From NCBI GenBank assembly GCA_963821755.1, contig CAWGEX010000005.1:310001-374000 (forward strand): DNA of 64,000 bases. The letters run 5' to 3'. The number at the start of each line of letters is the position of its first letter. Positions within the stretch are counted from its first letter, which is position 1. Made by a program: the position numbers and the translations under genes. Below, piece by piece: positions 26,914 through 36,480 of the stretch. This stretch comes from Bog-473 sp963821755 (GTDB taxonomy: Bacteria > Actinomycetota > Acidimicrobiia > Acidimicrobiales > RAAP-2). The notes below the pieces were generated by a model. It did no database searches. It had not been told where the DNA came from and was given only the letters and a program-made list of their open reading frames with translations.

Positions 26914-27790
26914 GCTCCTCGGAGATGTCCCACAGCAGCGCGGCATCGACGACGCTCCTGGCCCGCCGGTTCGGTTGCACCACTTTAGGTGGCCCGAAAA
27001 GCTCAAAGGAGTGGCCCGGCCCGATGAATTGTCCGGTCACCAGGTCCGGTGCGGTGGCGGCATAGAGCGACGGCAGGGCTCCGGTGGCGGCGGACTGACC
27101 CAGGCAGCGTCCGGCGACGCGGCCCACGGCGGTCCGAATCCTGCCTTCTCCCACCGCCGCGCCCGTGCCGGCCAGGTTGCTGCGCGCCCATCCCGGATGC
27201 GCGGCCAGTGCCATGGTTGCGCGGTCCATGCCGCTGAGCCGCCGGCTCAGCTCGGCGGTGAAGAGGAGGTTGGCCAATTTGGACGACCCGTAGTTGAGCC
27301 ACGTATTGCGGATGGCCGATCCTGCGACGTCGTCGAACTCAATGCGACCGGATCGGTGCATCAACGAGCTCACGGTGACCACACGCGAGCGACCCGACGT
27401 CAGGAGCCGGTCGAGTAGGAGACCGGTCAGGGCGAAGTGCCCCAGGTGATTGGTGGCCATCTGGAGCTCAAACCCATCGGCGGTCTGGCGGTACGGGGTG
27501 CCCATGACCGCGGCGTTGTTGATGAGCAGGTCGAGCCGGTCATGCCCATCTCGGAACTCCTCGGCCGCCCGGCGCACCGACACCAGGTCGGAGAGATCAA
27601 CCGCCAGCAGCTCGACTGACGCGCCCGCAATGTCCCGTTCCAGTGCCGCGCCCGCCCGCCGGGCTTTTTCCTGATTCCGGCAGGCCAGCACCACATGGGC
27701 CCCGTGGCCGGCCAAGCCGCGAGCGGTTTCGAATCCGATGCCGCTGTTGGCTCCGGTGACCAGTGCCACCGTCCCGCTCAGGTCACCCAT
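26876..27790 (-). CDS. Short-chain dehydrogenase (retinol-dehydrogenase-like)
   Basis: The 304-residue SDR starts at MGDLSGTV (ATG 27790) and has the cofactor loop VTGANSGIGFE, the LLINNAAVMG block, catalytic Ser in VSSLMHRSG, and Tyr-xxx-Lys in NYGSSKLANLLF. Arg after the glycine loop (ACRNQEKA) favours NADPH. It resembles the WWOX/RDH group of actinobacterial oxidoreductases. The substrate is unknown. Its 3' end overlaps the ComF-like gene, and pirin follows upstream on the same strand. Confidence 0.88.
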   Translation of the reverse strand: MGDLSGTVALVTGANSGIGFETARGLAGHGAHVVLACRNQEKARRAGAALERDIAGASVELLAVDLSDLVSVRRAAEEFRDGHDRLDLLINNAAVMGTPYRQTADGFELQMATNHLGHFALTGLLLDRLLTSGRSRVVTVSSLMHRSGRIEFDDVAGSAIRNTWLNYGSSKLANLLFTAELSRRLSGMDRATMALAAHPGWARSNLAGTGAAVGEGRIRTAVGRVAGRCLGQSAATGALPSLYAATAPDLVTGQFIGPGHSFELFGPPKVVQPNRRARSVVDAALLWDISEELTGVRYALPAVP

Positions 27791-27829
27791 GTCACGGGTC
27801 GACCATGACCGTGGGCTCACTCCAGGTGC

Positions 27830-28795
27830 TCAGGCGTGGCCGATGTGGTCCGCCGGAACGGTCCCGAGGCGGCCCGCCTGATAATCCTCGAAGGCCTGGA
27901 CGATCTCGTCCCGGGTGTTCATGACGAAGGGCCCGTGCGCGACGACCGGCTCGCCGATGGGTCGGCCGCCCAGAATCAAGACGTCGAGGAGCGGGTGACG
28001 CGCCTCTTGGACCTGATCGGCCGAGATCTCGAGGGCGTCCCCCGCACCGTGGACGGCCAGATTCCCGGTGTGGATGGGGCGGTGCTCGGCGCCGATGGTC
28101 CCACTCCCGGCCAGGACGTAGACCAGCGCATTGAATTCGCTGGGCCAGGGCAGGAGCAGCTGCGCTCCCGGGTGCACGGAGGCGTGGACCAGCGAGATCG
28201 GGGTGTGGGTGGATCCCGGGCCACGGTGACCGGCCACATCGCCCGCGATCACGCGGATCAGGGCACCACCGTCGGGCGAGGTGAGCAGGAGGTTGTCTTG
28301 CGCCTCGAGGTCCTGGTACCTCGGGTCGACCCACTTCTCCGCCGCGGGCAGGTTCACCCACAGCTGGATGCCGTGGAAGAGCCCTCCGGTGGCGATCAGC
28401 TGTTCGGGCGGTCGCTCGATGTGGAGGATGCCGGCCCCGGCCGTCATCCACTGGGTCGAGCCGTTGGTGATGAGGCCCCCGCCACCGATCGAATCCTGGT
28501 GTTGGAAGGTGCCGTCGATCATGTAGGTCACGGTCTCGAAGCCGCGGTGGGGGTGCCACGGGGTCCCCTTGGGCTCGCCGGGCGCGTATTCCACCTCACC
28601 CATCTGGTCCATGTGGATGAACGGGTCGAGGTCGGCCATCGGCACCCCGGCGAAGGCACGACGCACGGGGAACCCCTCGCCCTCGAACCCCGACGGCGCA
28701 TCGGTGACGGCCAGGACGGGTCGCACCTTGGCATCGGGTGCGGGGGCATCAATACGGTCAAGGGTCAGGTTGTCGGCAACGGTCACGGCAGGCAT
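27830..28795 (-). CDS. Pirin family protein
   Basis: This 321-residue bicupin has the N-terminal cupin motif WHPHRGFETVTYMIDGTFQH with metal-binding His residues, followed by ILHIERPPEQ, and a C-terminal pirin domain with the RPIGEPVVAHGPFVMNTRDE motif. Bacterial pirins of this type are iron-binding, and some act as quercetin dioxygenases. It precedes the SDR by 39 bp on the same strand, so they may be co-transcribed. Confidence 0.92.
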   Translation of the reverse strand: MPAVTVADNLTLDRIDAPAPDAKVRPVLAVTDAPSGFEGEGFPVRRAFAGVPMADLDPFIHMDQMGEVEYAPGEPKGTPWHPHRGFETVTYMIDGTFQHQDSIGGGGLITNGSTQWMTAGAGILHIERPPEQLIATGGLFHGIQLWVNLPAAEKWVDPRYQDLEAQDNLLLTSPDGGALIRVIAGDVAGHRGPGSTHTPISLVHASVHPGAQLLLPWPSEFNALVYVLAGSGTIGAEHRPIHTGNLAVHGAGDALEISADQVQEARHPLLDVLILGGRPIGEPVVAHGPFVMNTRDEIVQAFEDYQAGRLGTVPADHIGHA

Positions 28796-28955
28796 CGGGA
28801 CCTCCTTTTCGATCGATAATGGACAGCAGAAGTTGTAACACCGGCGGTGATCGCTCTGTTCCTCGGCTGCTCCTTGGCTGTTCGCCGGGAGCTTCTCGGC
28901 GATCTCGCTCGAAGGTGGGATTTCCGAATGAAGTGTGGCGTGCGTGGCCGAGGGG

Positions 28956-29816
28956 TCAGGACGCGTTCAGCCGGGTGACCTGTTCGGGGGAGAGCACCAG
29001 GTCGGCCGCCGCCGCCGAAGCCGTGGCCGTGGCCGGGCGGCTGCTCCCCGGAATCGGGATGACGCGCGAGCCTTTGGCCAGCATCCAGGCCAGCGTCACC
29101 TGCTGCGGGGTGGCCCCCACCTCTGCGGCCACTTCGTTGAAGGCCGGGTGGTCGGTCTCGATATGTCCGGACCGGCCGATCCCTCCCATGGGGCTCCACG
29201 GAATGAAGGCCACGCCGATTTTCTCGCAGTGCTCCAACTCGTTCTCCGACGAGCGGAAACGAGGCGAGAACTCGTTCTGCACGCTGACCAGCCGACCGTT
29301 GAGGACCTCCTGGGCTTCGTCAATCTGCGCCACGGTGGCGTTGGATATCCCGGCCATCAGAATCTTGCCGGCGTCGAGGAGATCGGCCAGGGCGCCGACC
29401 GAATCGCCGTAGGGGACCTTCGGGTCCGGACGGTGGTACTGGTACAGGCCGATCGCCTCGACCCCGAGGGCTTTGAGGGATGCGTCGCAGGCCTCTTTGA
29501 TGTAGGCGGGATCACCATGGATGGTCCAACTCCCGTCGCCCGGTCGGCGGTGACCGCCCTTGGTGGCCACCAGCACCTGGTCTGTCGATCCTCCGTAGGT
29601 GGCCAACGCCTTGGCCACCACCCGCTCACCATGGCCGTGCTCCTCCGTATTCAGCGCGTAGGCATCGGCGGTGTCGATGATGGTGACGCCGGCATCGAGC
29701 GAAGCGTGAATGGTGGAGATCGCCTGTGTGCGGTCGGGGCGCCCCTCGATTGAAAGCGGCATCTCTCCCAAGCCGATGGCACTGACGGTCCGGTTGCCGA
29801 TCTGTCGCTCCTGCAT
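28956..29816 (-). CDS. Aldo/keto reductase
   Basis: The 286-residue protein begins MQERQIGNRTVSAIGLGEMP. The AKR catalytic set is visible as Asp and Tyr in IIDTADAYALNTEEHGHGE, Lys in LVATKGGHRRPG and His in YQYHRPDPKVPYG, and the NADPH-binding end is IPIPGSSRPATATAS. It is TIM-barrel, NADPH-dependent and of unknown substrate. The ATG at 29816 is chosen because the upstream extension is low-complexity. Confidence 0.88.
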   Translation of the reverse strand: MQERQIGNRTVSAIGLGEMPLSIEGRPDRTQAISTIHASLDAGVTIIDTADAYALNTEEHGHGERVVAKALATYGGSTDQVLVATKGGHRRPGDGSWTIHGDPAYIKEACDASLKALGVEAIGLYQYHRPDPKVPYGDSVGALADLLDAGKILMAGISNATVAQIDEAQEVLNGRLVSVQNEFSPRFRSSENELEHCEKIGVAFIPWSPMGGIGRSGHIETDHPAFNEVAAEVGATPQQVTLAWMLAKGSRVIPIPGSSRPATATASAAAADLVLSPEQVTRLNAS

Positions 29817-29981
29817 GGTGGTCTGGACCTCCGTTGGGTGTGGTGATGTGGTGATGGGCGTGGCGATGACAGTGGTGGTGACCGTGTTGCGCGGATGACG
29901 AAAGCAGGCGCCAGCTTGCCACGGGATCAGCGCCGCTTCCTCGGGGCAGTGCTCCCGAGGACCCGACCCCACCCCGCCAAC

Positions 29982-31856
29982 TTACGAATCGGCCGACCGC
30001 AACCGACGGTCCAGCGCGGCCTCGACGAAGGAGAACGGCTGGTCGGGCGAAGGCAGCTGTCCCCTCCGGGCTGCTGACATGGCGCTGCACGAGGTGACCA
30101 CGGCCATATGGGTGAAGGCCTGCGGGGTGTTCCCCAACTGCTCGCCGGTCGCCGGATCGACCATCTCGGCGTAGAGGCCCACATCGTTGGCCAGTCCGAG
30201 GAGCCGCTCAAGCAGCGCCTCGGCCTCGTCCATCCGCCCGGCGTGGGTCAGCGCATCGAGCAGCCAGAACGAGCACAGGAGGAAGGCCCCTTCGTCTCCC
30301 GGCAGACCATCGGGCGAGCGGTAGCGATGGACGTGGCCCCCGTTGTTCAGGTCGCGCTGGACGACATCGATGGTGGCCAGGACGCGCGGATCGGCCGGCG
30401 GCAGGAAGCCGAGCGCGGGGATGAGCAGCGCGGCGGCATCGGCCAGATTGTGGCCGGCGGCCTGCACGTACCACCCGTCGGGTGAGCCCTCCGAGCGCAA
30501 CCAGTCGGCCACCGCGTCACGTTCGGCCCGCCACAGTGTCTGATCACCGGCGAGCTGACCCGCTTCGGCCAAGCGCACCGCCCGATCGAGTGCCATCCAG
30601 CAGTTGAGTTTGGAGTGGACGAAGTGACGCGGCGTATCTCGGATCTCCCAGATGCCCTGATCGGGTCGCCGCCAGTCGCGCACGGCCAGGTTGGCCACCC
30701 GACCGAGGAAGCCTGCGTTGTCGACCGTGAGCTCGCCGCCGGCCCGTCCGAAGAGATAGCCGGCCTCGAGCAACTGTCCCAGCGAGTCGAGTTGGAGCTG
30801 CCCGGCCGCTCCGTTGCCGATCCGCACGGGTGCCGAGTCTCGATGCCCACGGAGGTGGCCAAGGGTGAGCTCGGGGAGAAGTCGCTCCCCGGTCACCCGG
30901 TACATGATCTGGAGGTCCTCGGGCCGGCCGGCACAGGTTCGTTCCAACCAGCCCTTGAAGGCGGCCGCCTCACCGAGATAGCCCAGGAGGGCCAGGGAAG
31001 CCAGCGTGAGGGTGGCGTCGCGGATCCACGTGAAGCGGTAGTCCCAGTTTCGTCCACCGCCGACCCATTCAGGCAACGATGTCGTCCCGGCGGCCACCAC
31101 GGCCCCGGTCGGTGCATAGGTCAACGCCTTGAGCACCAGGGCGGATCGGTGGACGCGCCGTTGATGGTCACCGACGTAACTGCATCGAGCCAACCACGCT
31201 TCCCAGAAGGAGATCGTTTCCGCCAGCCTGCGCTCCATGTCGGCCCGCTGATCACCGATGCCGTCGTGGGGTGAACGGCTGACTGCCGGGGTCCACTCGA
31301 CCTCGATCCACGCCTCGTCTCCCGCCGCCAGGTCCCAGCGGGCGGAAATGTGCTGCCGGTCGACGTCCAGCCGGCGGCTGGCCCGGACCCACAAGGCATC
31401 GGGACCCCCGACGATCGCCGCCCCTATTGACGACAGCGGGGTGAACCTGGGCAGGACCGTGCCGTACTCGAAGCGCGGCCGGAGGTCGACCGTGACCGCT
31501 GATTGACCCGAGCGGCAACGCACCCGCCGCAGGACGGAGGCGTGGGCGTCGACCGCCGTGGGCGTCTCTTCGTCAAACGGTCGGACCGGCATGCAGTCGG
31601 TGAGCTCGAGCACTCCGCCCGCCGTCACGAACGTGGTCTCCAAGACGTTGGTCGAGGGGAGGTAGGTGCGGTGCACCTCCTGCACGTCTGCGGCTGGGGC
31701 CACCCGAAAATGCCCGGCGTCCTCGTCGAGCATTTTGGCGAAGACCGATGGCGAGTCGAAGCGGGGGAAGCAGAGCCAGTCCAGGGAACCGTCCCGGCCG
31801 ACGAGGGCCAACGAGTGGCAGTCGCCGATCATCCCGTAGTCGCCGATCCGGTTCAC
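29982..31856 (-). CDS. Glycoside hydrolase family 15 (glucoamylase/trehalase-like)
   Basis: The 624-residue protein starts at GTG 31856 (VNRIGDYGMIGDCHSLALVG). It has a beta-sandwich N-terminal domain (SLDWLCFPRFDSPSVFAKML), then an (alpha/alpha)6 barrel with WVGGGRNWDYRFTWIRDATL, including the family's conserved acid region, and GLPGDEGAFLLCSFWLLDAL, with the catalytic Glu. This matches the actinobacterial GH15 group, some members of which are trehalases. It is cytoplasmic, with no signal peptide. Confidence 0.9.
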   Translation of the reverse strand: MNRIGDYGMIGDCHSLALVGRDGSLDWLCFPRFDSPSVFAKMLDEDAGHFRVAPAADVQEVHRTYLPSTNVLETTFVTAGGVLELTDCMPVRPFDEETPTAVDAHASVLRRVRCRSGQSAVTVDLRPRFEYGTVLPRFTPLSSIGAAIVGGPDALWVRASRRLDVDRQHISARWDLAAGDEAWIEVEWTPAVSRSPHDGIGDQRADMERRLAETISFWEAWLARCSYVGDHQRRVHRSALVLKALTYAPTGAVVAAGTTSLPEWVGGGRNWDYRFTWIRDATLTLASLALLGYLGEAAAFKGWLERTCAGRPEDLQIMYRVTGERLLPELTLGHLRGHRDSAPVRIGNGAAGQLQLDSLGQLLEAGYLFGRAGGELTVDNAGFLGRVANLAVRDWRRPDQGIWEIRDTPRHFVHSKLNCWMALDRAVRLAEAGQLAGDQTLWRAERDAVADWLRSEGSPDGWYVQAAGHNLADAAALLIPALGFLPPADPRVLATIDVVQRDLNNGGHVHRYRSPDGLPGDEGAFLLCSFWLLDALTHAGRMDEAEALLERLLGLANDVGLYAEMVDPATGEQLGNTPQAFTHMAVVTSCSAMSAARRGQLPSPDQPFSFVEAALDRRLRSADS

Positions 31857-32293
31857 GTGCCCCCGGTTCTCTTGGTCGCCCTCGGACCTCTTCTCGCTGG
31901 TGGCAACACCATAGGGACGAACGCCGGATCTCGCGCCGCCGCCCTTTGGGCACGGCACGCCGGCACGGGGCCCGACGGTGATGGATCGTCGCCCGGCGAG
32001 GTGAGACGTTTCTGTCCACCTCCATCTCCGGCGGACTGGAGGGCGATGCCCGCACCCAGCCCGGCAGGTTTCGCCGCCGGATGGCGACGTGCGACCCCCT
32101 CAGCTGGGCATCGTCCCGGGGATCACGTGCCTCAATCCCAAGGGGCGGCGGCGTCCTGGGGTGGCCGTGCCCTCGGCTGCTTCTCTTTGACCGACGCGAG
32201 CATTGCCACCCCAACCCGGATCGTCGCCGCGTTCAAGCCCGCCTCGGCGCCCCCGCTGGGCGCCGAGGCGAGGTCCGGCTCAAACGTCCGCCC
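31857..32293. other. Intergenic stretch, no gene seen
   Basis: No frame gives a recognisable product and no RNA gene or repeat was found. It must hold the promoter of the GH15 gene, which points left, but I could not pick a -35/-10 pair with confidence. Confidence 0.5.
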
Positions 32294-34006
32294 TCAGTGC
32301 GCCGTAAAGGTCGGAACCAGTTCTGGCTGACCCGTCGAAGGGTTCAGGTAGAGCGGAGGGTTGGTGCCGCCATCGTGTGAGAAGTCGAACAGGTCGTTCA
32401 GTGATCCGGCGACGTTGGCGAACGATCCGGGAATACGACCGAGGTCCCAGTTGTCCTCCACGAAGTTCACGATTGAGGACTGGTCACTGATGGAGTGGCT
32501 GACGTGATTCGCCTTGGCCCACGGAGAGATCACCAGCAGCGGGAGGCGGGGGCCGTAGCCACACCGGCCACCTTGTGCGGCCAATGGGCTCCCTGATCCG
32601 CAGGAATTGGCGCCGGTGAGGGTGTCGGCGCTGGTCTGGGACGGATTGTGGATGCCGCTGTAGACATGGTCGTAGAAGCCATCAGAGTCGTCATAGGCGA
32701 CGACCACGGCTGTGCTCGACCAGGTCGGGAGCTGTTCGAGGGCGTTGATCTCGTTGGCGACGAAATTCTGCTCGTCGATGGGGTCCGAGTAGGCCGCGTG
32801 ACCGTCCTCATAACCCGGTGCCTTCAAGAAGCTGACCGCCGGGAGGTGGCTGGGCGCCAGCGTCCCCCCGTGGATGGCGGCGACCAAGGTGTCGAAGTTG
32901 CTCATGTCGTACTGGTGGTTGGCCGTATTGAACTGGCCGGGCGTCGCCGTGTCGGTTCCGATGGCGGCCAAGGAGCTCGGCGCCAGGTGGTGGGGGTTGG
33001 CCGTCGAGGCGTAGTACTGGAACGGTTCGTGGTGGGGGATGTAGTCGGCCTTGGTGCCCCACTGACCGGTCCCTCCGAGCGCCGCCCCAATCGGGTGGGA
33101 GGCAGCGCAGACAGCCTTCGAGACCCCGGGCGCTTCGGGATCGTACGAGAGGGTCGTGTCGGCCGGCCCCGTGTACGCCGTGGTCGGGGCGAAGCCACCT
33201 TCAAACCAACCCCAACTGAGACCAGCGGCATTGAGCTGGTCACCGATGTTCTGACCGGACATCACCGTGGCATCCCGGCTGGAGCAGTCGTCAAAGAACG
33301 GCTGGGCGTCGCTGATCAGCGAGGAGCCCCCCTGACCGTCGGCCACCACGTCACCATCGGTGGCAGCCCCCCGGATGGCGCGGCTCACGCCGCCGGTGTC
33401 GCCCGACACCACGTTGACGGCACCCGGTGCCGAGGGCCCGAAGGTGGTCCCAAACGAGTTGTCGCTCATGGCGAAGTGCTGTGCGTAGTTCCACAGCTCG
33501 GTCACCGAGTTCCCGTCGTAGTAGTTCATGACGTCGCTGGCTTTACAGGGCTGACCGGTGGGGCTCGTACCGGTGGAGGTGCCGGTTGCCGAAAGGAACT
33601 TGTCCATGGCGCCATTGTCGAAAGCGGTCTGCTCGGCGGTGTAATTGTGGTCCTGGTCGCACGTCAGCAGGTCGTTGACGTTGGAAGGGTCGAGACGACG
33701 GGGATCGGCCCCGTTCGGATTGCTGGTCAGGAGGCCCGGAGTGAGCCCGTTGACCGGCTTGGTCCCAGGCGCTGCGACGAACGTCTGACCGCTGGTGTTG
33801 GTCGCGTTGGGGTACGTCCCGAAGTAGTGATCGAACGAGACATTCTCCTGGAAGATCACCACGAGGTGCTGGATCGGACCTGGCCTCTGGTGCTCATCTG
33901 CTTTGGCCGGCCCTTGACTGAGGCCGGGGAGCGTCACCAGGGCTATCAGACCCAGACCGGCTGCGCAGATCATCACGGCCCGTTTCACGCCAACGAAGAG
34001 TTTCAT
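32294..34006 (-). CDS. Secreted phospholipase-C-like phosphoesterase
   Basis: The 570-residue protein starts at MKLFVGVKRAVMICAAGLGL. The ATG at 34006 is preferred over 34015 because GGAGGTG lies seven to eight bases before it. A signal peptide ends near AKA. The family motif QHLVVIFQENVSFDHYFGTY is followed by SDNSFGTTFGPSAPGAVNVV, VVAYDDSDGFYDHV and GYGPRLPLLVISPWA, the metal-binding alkaline-phosphatase fold of the phospholipase C/acid phosphatase family. It is exported and probably hydrolyses phosphoesters outside the membrane. Confidence 0.9.
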   Translation of the reverse strand: MKLFVGVKRAVMICAAGLGLIALVTLPGLSQGPAKADEHQRPGPIQHLVVIFQENVSFDHYFGTYPNATNTSGQTFVAAPGTKPVNGLTPGLLTSNPNGADPRRLDPSNVNDLLTCDQDHNYTAEQTAFDNGAMDKFLSATGTSTGTSPTGQPCKASDVMNYYDGNSVTELWNYAQHFAMSDNSFGTTFGPSAPGAVNVVSGDTGGVSRAIRGAATDGDVVADGQGGSSLISDAQPFFDDCSSRDATVMSGQNIGDQLNAAGLSWGWFEGGFAPTTAYTGPADTTLSYDPEAPGVSKAVCAASHPIGAALGGTGQWGTKADYIPHHEPFQYYASTANPHHLAPSSLAAIGTDTATPGQFNTANHQYDMSNFDTLVAAIHGGTLAPSHLPAVSFLKAPGYEDGHAAYSDPIDEQNFVANEINALEQLPTWSSTAVVVAYDDSDGFYDHVYSGIHNPSQTSADTLTGANSCGSGSPLAAQGGRCGYGPRLPLLVISPWAKANHVSHSISDQSSIVNFVEDNWDLGRIPGSFANVAGSLNDLFDFSHDGGTNPPLYLNPSTGQPELVPTFTAH

Positions 34007-34354
34007 TGCATGCACCTCCGCTTTCTTGGCAAGCGTTGCCCTTGCGTGTGGCCCGGGTTCTCTTCCGACACCCGCGCCGCGTTGTGGGTTGCTTCACCGT
34101 CACTCCAACACAGGAGTCCGTGACGAATCGATTACGTCGAGATGAACTCTTCGCGAAGGTGCCGTACCGAACGCCGATCACATGAGTTGCAGACTCTTTG
34201 GTCGCCGACGGTGCTCAATCGGGGCTGACAGTTCCGCGGTGCCGCACGATCAACGCGGCCGACGCCGAGGCATCGTCGGAAGAGCCGACGGCGATGTTGG
34301 CTTCTGTCTCAGCTCAGCGACGACCGATTGGGCCGTCGTTCAAACTCCCGAAGG
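34007..34354. other. Intergenic stretch, no gene seen
   Basis: This lies between the start of the phosphoesterase and the end of the next gene, both on the minus strand. Only chance frames are open. Nothing else is supported. Confidence 0.5.
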
Positions 34355-35107
34355 TCAACCCGATGAGGCCGACCCGCTCCTGAGGCTGGAGATCGGGACC
34401 GACGTCGGCGGTTTCGGGGTGTGCACCGTCTCGCCCCAACGCGAGAACGTGACAATCTCGCCGGACACCGCTTTGCCGTTCCCGGTGGCGGCCACCGCCT
34501 CGACGGGGAGCCGGTTCCTCTTGGTGGCGATGAAGAGGGACGTCCTCGCCTGTCCGGTAGATCCGGTTCCAGAGACGCTGATGGTCGACTGCCCGTTCAC
34601 CGTCTTCTGCCTACCCTGCGAGACGGCTCCAGCCGGAGTGACCTCGTGCAAGGCCGAGGAGAGCGTCAACCCCGAAACGACCGATGTGAAGCCGCGGTCG
34701 GTGGGCGGGATGGAGATCCACTGACCGGCCAGGGCGGTGGCCATCGATGCCGGCAGACCCATGTACGAGAGGAGGCCCTGACGGTTGCCGGTGACGTAGG
34801 CCATTCCGTCAGTAAGGACGATCGACACCCTCTCCTGGCCAATCGCCACGGTCTCGACGCCCGATTGCAATGCTGAGTCCTCAACCACTTCGCCTGTCTT
34901 GCTTCCGGAGAAGAAGTGGACGGTCACGTGTACAGATCCATGCTGAGTGGCCGACGCGATCGCAGCCTTCAGCAGTTGACTCGCCGAATTTGAGGTCGTT
35001 AGTGCTCCCGACGAGCTCGGGTAGAGCAGCGCAAGCGGAAATGCGCATGCGGGAACCAACAGCGAGAGCGCCATCCGTCTCGACCACGTGTTCGTCGAGA
35101 GCTCCAT
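34355..35107 (-). CDS. Exported LppX/LprG-like protein
   Basis: The 250-residue protein starts at MELSTNTWSRRMALSLLV. A signal peptide (LLVPACAFPLALLYPSSSGA) is followed by NSASQLLKAAIASATQHGSV, then beta-rich sequence VETVAIGQERVSIVLTDGMA and GQWISIPPTDRGFTSVVSGL. The order of a helix, a dozen strands and the GQWI-P element resembles actinobacterial LppX/LprG-type lipid-binding folds. There is no clear lipobox cysteine, so it may be a secreted or signal-anchored protein. Fold assignment is inferred. Confidence 0.65.
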   Translation of the reverse strand: MELSTNTWSRRMALSLLVPACAFPLALLYPSSSGALTTSNSASQLLKAAIASATQHGSVHVTVHFFSGSKTGEVVEDSALQSGVETVAIGQERVSIVLTDGMAYVTGNRQGLLSYMGLPASMATALAGQWISIPPTDRGFTSVVSGLTLSSALHEVTPAGAVSQGRQKTVNGQSTISVSGTGSTGQARTSLFIATKRNRLPVEAVAATGNGKAVSGEIVTFSRWGETVHTPKPPTSVPISSLRSGSASSG

Positions 35108-35354
35108 GCAGGGGGCACCGTAACCGCGGCGGGTGTCGCGTACGCGACGGCAGCATGAAGCCCCGGTGAACGACCCCACGTTCATTCCGGCCTGTTTCCT
35201 GCACTTGGCGGTCTGGGCAGGGCCTGAAAGGCGAGCTGGAGTTCCCTCGTGCCTCTTGAGTGCACCTGATGAGCACCGCCGCTCAGGGAGTCACCTCGCC
35301 TCGCTGCCGGCATGGGGGCGAGAACGTTGGAGACGAGGGGCGGCGCCGCGCCGC

Positions 35355-36075
35355 CTACGAACGCGACACGCTGGTCGCCGGCGTCCCGCAGGAGGTGCAG
35401 GTGGGCGCGCCCGAACCGAGCGGTGTTCCGCAGTTCATGCAGTAGACGGCTGGTCGATCCAAGGAACCGCAGTGGTGAATGGCCACCGCATCCCTCGCCC
35501 GTTGATTCCCGCACCAACTGCAGTAGATGACCCGCGACTTTTCCACCGAGGGAGGAGGCAACGTCTGCGCCGAGGCCGGACAGCGCCTGGGCGGGCATCG
35601 TGGTGGCAGCCCCGCTCCCGGAAATGTCCGGCGTCAGGCCCGGATAACCGGCCCGAGGCCGAGACGCCGGCACGAACGTGGTCCGGGGATCCGCGTTGAA
35701 GCTCCGCGTCTCCCGACGCGCCACCGACACCGGCCACGTCGAGAAGGCGAAAATGAGGAAGAACACCCACGTGACAACGACGCTGAGAAAGTCGATCACC
35801 TCGAGCGATACGAAGTTGCCCAGGCTCACGGGCAGGGACACCGTGGCGTTGTTCGCGAGGACGAGGGTTCTCACGTCGACCGTGAGCAGGATAAAGGTGA
35901 AGAACCACAGACACACAGGGGTCAGCGGGACCCATATCCACTTTGGTGAGTAGCCGGCCTTGGTGATGATCTTGGCGACGGCGAAGAAATTGAGCGCCAG
36001 GATGCCCAGGAGTATGACGAGGTCCGTGATTCCCCTGGCCGATTGGCCGAGAGCGATTGCCTCAATCGGTCTCAT
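35355..36075 (-). pseudogene. Three-span membrane protein with C-terminal zinc ribbon, frameshifted
   Basis: From ATG 36075 the frame reads three membrane spans (ITDLVILLGILALNFFAVAK, WIWVPLTPVCLWFFTFILL, LSVVVTWVFFLIFAFSTW) and a Pro/Gly linker (GLTPDISGSGAATT). Near 35545 the frame changes; the next frame continues IYCSWCGNQRARDAV, then YCMNCGTPLGSGAPTCTSCG and stops at 35355. That is a double CxxC zinc ribbon, the natural end of such proteins. The original frame runs on to 35182 with nonsense sequence. One base indel thus separates the ribbon; it could be a mutation or a sequence error. Function is unknown. Confidence 0.65.
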
Positions 36076-36206
36076 CCCCCCAGGACGGTAGGCATCCAGC
36101 GTCCCTGCGCTGTCCCCAATCAGCCGGGACGGCGCCGGTACTCGCTGGTGTCACGATGATGGCAACGTCATGGATACCACTTGACAGTGGAGGGGGAGTG
36201 ATTGGA

Positions 36207-36413
36207 ATGGGGAGGCGGACTGGGGAGACGGAGATCTTCACGGCGACTGCAAGGCGGGAGGGGAATTTCTGGGCGATCACGGTGGATGGCTTGCCAAGGG
36301 TGCATTCACATGTATGGCAGCTCAATCAGGCTGAACCCATGATCCGCCAGGCAATTGCGTGCAACCTTGATGTGCCGGATTTCACTTTTAACGTCACGGT
36401 CCAAGAGAAATGA
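36207..36413 (+). CDS. HicB-like antitoxin-family protein (orphan)
   Basis: The 68-residue protein starts at ATG 36207, about ten bases after GGAGGGGG. It reads EIFTATARREGNFWAITVDG and VHSHVWQLNQAEPMIRQAIA, which is the HicB partial RNase H fold (strand-strand-helix), ending FNVTVQEK. No HicA-like toxin (dsRBD-like, about 60-80 residues) is visible on either side, so it may be a stand-alone member. It lacks the C-terminal HTH/RHH extension of longer HicB proteins. Confidence 0.65.
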   Translation: MGRRTGETEIFTATARREGNFWAITVDGLPRVHSHVWQLNQAEPMIRQAIACNLDVPDFTFNVTVQEK

Positions 36414-36480
36414 TGCTCCGTTGGCGGTCCACGTCCTAAACCCTCTCCCTGACTTGTGGAGGATCGAGACGCGAGCCAGA

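Noticed and set aside
32648..34123. 491-residue plus-strand frame opposite the phosphoesterase
   Set aside because: The minus strand has the complete family motifs and a signal peptide; the plus frame is Val/Gly/Arg-rich with no motif.
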